The position numbers and the translations under genes were made by a program. The notes below the pieces were generated by a model, which worked only from the letters and a program-made list of their open reading frames with translations, was not told the origin of the DNA and ran no database searches. From Candidatus Cloacimonadota bacterium (lineage in GTDB: Bacteria; Cloacimonadota; Cloacimonadia; Cloacimonadales; TCS61), in the NCBI GenBank assembly GCA_030445745.1, contig JASUTE010000004.1, positions 24,173 through 88,172 of the forward strand: a DNA stretch of 64,000 bases. Reading direction: 5' to 3'. Within the stretch, counting starts at the first letter, position 1, and each line of letters begins with the position of its first letter. Below are positions 62,691 through 64,000 of the stretch, in pieces.

Positions 62691-63463
62691 AAAAATTTAG
62701 TTGGTTGATTTTAATAATATTTTTGGTAAGTTGTGCTTCACATAAAAACCAAATATCGGTAACACCTAAAGCAAATTTTGAAGATAAAATGCAAGCACCG
62801 TTGCCTAGCTGGATGCACAAGATTCCTCAGAAAGCTGTTGTGGGAATTGCTCCTTTAAAGTCGGATAAAGAAAGCTCGATAGATGCTGCCCGCAAGATGG
62901 CAGCTGTGTTTTCCAACCGTAATAGAGCTTCTATTGTAATTTCCAAAATGGGAAATAGGGAGGCTGAAGACGATTTAGCAGATATGCAGGTGAAATTCAG
63001 GATGAACGTGGGTGACCCACTGCAAGCACAAAAAATTTACGAACAGCTGGAGTTGAAAGCTGAAACAAAATTGCACAACTATTTTATCGGTTTATTTGCA
63101 CCTGCAGAAATTAAGTTAGGATTAAGCGGAAATATAAAAACATCTTCTAAGGTTCCTACTTGGTACCAATATGGAAGTTTAGAAGATGAAAACGGTGTGG
63201 TTACCTGCCAAACGATGGCTAGCAGTGCCGATTTAGTACGTGCCTGGGAAAAAGCTGCTGAAAATGGGCGTTTGCGTATTGCTGAATATCTGGAAAAACA
63301 TGTGCAAGGTCTGCTAGCTTCCCATAACCAGAATATAGATAAATATATTTCAGTAGAAACTGCCCAAAATGTAGGTGCATTTAAAATACTCCGTAGTTCC
63401 GTACAAGTTTGTTATAAAGATCATCTACTTTCCTACAAAGTATATATGGAAATGCAAAGATGA
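62687..63463 (+). CDS. LPP20-like lipoprotein
   Basis: A 258-residue predicted lipoprotein with a lipobox in [13 protein letters not shown] (Cys16). The core has [19 protein letters not shown] and [21 protein letters not shown], with [22 protein letters not shown] later. The pattern (PSW, a variable region, then AxxxAxxNAxxxLA) recalls LPP20/FlgP-like lipoproteins. Role unknown. It overlaps mnmG by four bases and kdsB by four bases, so it sits in one operon with them. Confidence 0.65.
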   Translation: MKKFSWLILIIFLVSCASHKNQISVTPKANFEDKMQAPLPSWMHKIPQKAVVGIAPLKSDKESSIDAARKMAAVFSNRNRASIVISKMGNREAEDDLADMQVKFRMNVGDPLQAQKIYEQLELKAETKLHNYFIGLFAPAEIKLGLSGNIKTSSKVPTWYQYGSLEDENGVVTCQTMASSADLVRAWEKAAENGRLRIAEYLEKHVQGLLASHNQNIDKYISVETAQNVGAFKILRSSVQVCYKDHLLSYKVYMEMQR

Positions 63464-64000
63464 AAGTAGCTGTAATACCCGCTCGCTACAATTCTACTCG
63501 TTTACCTGGAAAACCACTGAAACTGCTGGCTGGCAAATCTATAATTCAATGTGTTTATGAAAAAGTGCAAGCAGCTGGTTTATTTCAGAAGGTAATAGTA
63601 GCTACCGATGATATACGAATTCGAGATGCAGTGTTGGCTTTTGGCGGAGCTGTGCAAATAACTTCACCTAATCACAGAAGTGGAAGTGATAGAATTGCGG
63701 AAGTGGTGGCCGATATGCCAGCAGATATCGTGGTGAATGTGCAGGGCGATGAACCATTTATTACAACTGCTGCTTTACAAACTTTAGTAGATCAATTCCA
63801 AAATAAGTCGGTGCAAGTGGCTTCGCTTATGCATGCTATGCAGAAGGATTTTGCAAATCCAAATCGAGTAAAAGTGGTGTGCGATAGAGAGGGTTTTGCC
63901 CTCTATTTTTCACGCTCGCCAATACCATTTCATCGCCAGCAAGATGCCATACAGAGGTATTTTCAGCACATTGGAGTGTATGCTTATAGAAAACCAGCGC
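63460..64000 (+). CDS. kdsB: CMP-KDO synthetase, N-terminal part (runs off the window)
   Basis: About 180 residues visible. It starts [20 protein letters not shown], the nucleotide-binding signature of KdsB, followed by IIQCVYEKV, ATDDIRIRDAV, HRSGSDRIAEV and VVNVQGDEPFI, all characteristic. It activates 3-deoxy-D-manno-octulosonate with CTP for lipopolysaccharide synthesis, supporting a Gram-negative envelope. The ATG at 63460 overlaps the stop of the lipoprotein. The C-terminal part lies beyond base 64000. Confidence 0.95.
   Translation, partial: MKVAVIPARYNSTRLPGKPLKLLAGKSIIQCVYEKVQAAGLFQKVIVATDDIRIRDAVLAFGGAVQITSPNHRSGSDRIAEVVADMPADIVVNVQGDEPFITTAALQTLVDQFQNKSVQVASLMHAMQKDFANPNRVKVVCDREGFALYFSRSPIPFHRQQDAIQRYFQHIGVYAYRKPA

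Overview
The window is visibly AT-rich and almost fully coding, from a Gram-negative, probably anaerobic bacterium. Outer-membrane traits are an MlaD/MlaF lipid transporter, the KDO enzyme KdsB, lipoproteins and secreted proteins. Two secreted beta-propeller proteins share a FlgD/Por-type C-terminal module (NHPNPFNPST at its start, SGVYLYRL near the end), typical of the FCB group. HrcA/CIRCE heat-shock control, Rex and hydrogenase-regulator remnants fit an anaerobic fermenter. My best guess is Candidatus Cloacimonadota; this is inference from gene content and style, not from a marker-gene search.

Layout. 1-3477 (minus): dinB, mlaF, mlaD and the N-terminal part of a secreted HExxH peptidase. 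3578-8738 (plus): one tight ECF-transporter operon (S component, two proteins with a sulfite-oxidase-like fold, a lipoprotein, two ATPases, EcfT) ending in an AlaX editing protein. 8735-12010: four coupled genes for an unrecognised membrane complex. 12020-13382: a MobB-like P-loop protein with a cysteine cluster and an aminoglycoside-phosphotransferase-like kinase. 13421-17533 (minus): a giant TerB/FHA/ABC/permease fusion and a lipoprotein. 17918-25120: rpsU, yqeY, cvpA, mutS2, dnaG and rpoD (an enlarged macromolecular-synthesis operon) plus a CAU-anticodon tRNA. 25150-29141 (minus): an NtrC-type regulator and a histidine kinase with a large sensor domain. 29462-35349: a PpiD-like foldase, an 850-base repeat-rich spacer, a TPR protein, an ornithine/alanine-racemase-like enzyme and a GNAT acetyltransferase. 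35537-40534: hrcA-grpE-dnaK-dnaJ behind two CIRCE operators. 40582-51808: rsmE, cca, a DMT exporter, obgE, dprA, rph, lepB, hemW, a secreted amidotransferase-like protein and rpsA. 51938-53572 (minus): a frameshifted GNAT, an intact GNAT and small membrane proteins. 53648-58742 (minus): secreted propeller proteins with duplicated promoter and C-terminal modules. 58758-60851: a decay zone around an intact rex, with debris of a SpoIIE-like phosphatase, a hydrogenase-type PAS protein and an iron alcohol dehydrogenase. 60852-64000: mnmG, a lipoprotein and the start of kdsB.

Most genes are core housekeeping. The parts most likely to be undescribed biology are the four-gene membrane cluster (8735-12010), the ECF operon with cofactor-less sulfite-oxidase-fold partners (3578-8016), the TerB/FHA/ABC fusion (14231-17533) and the duplicated promoter with a 13-base G tract upstream of a small secreted protein (58742-59008).
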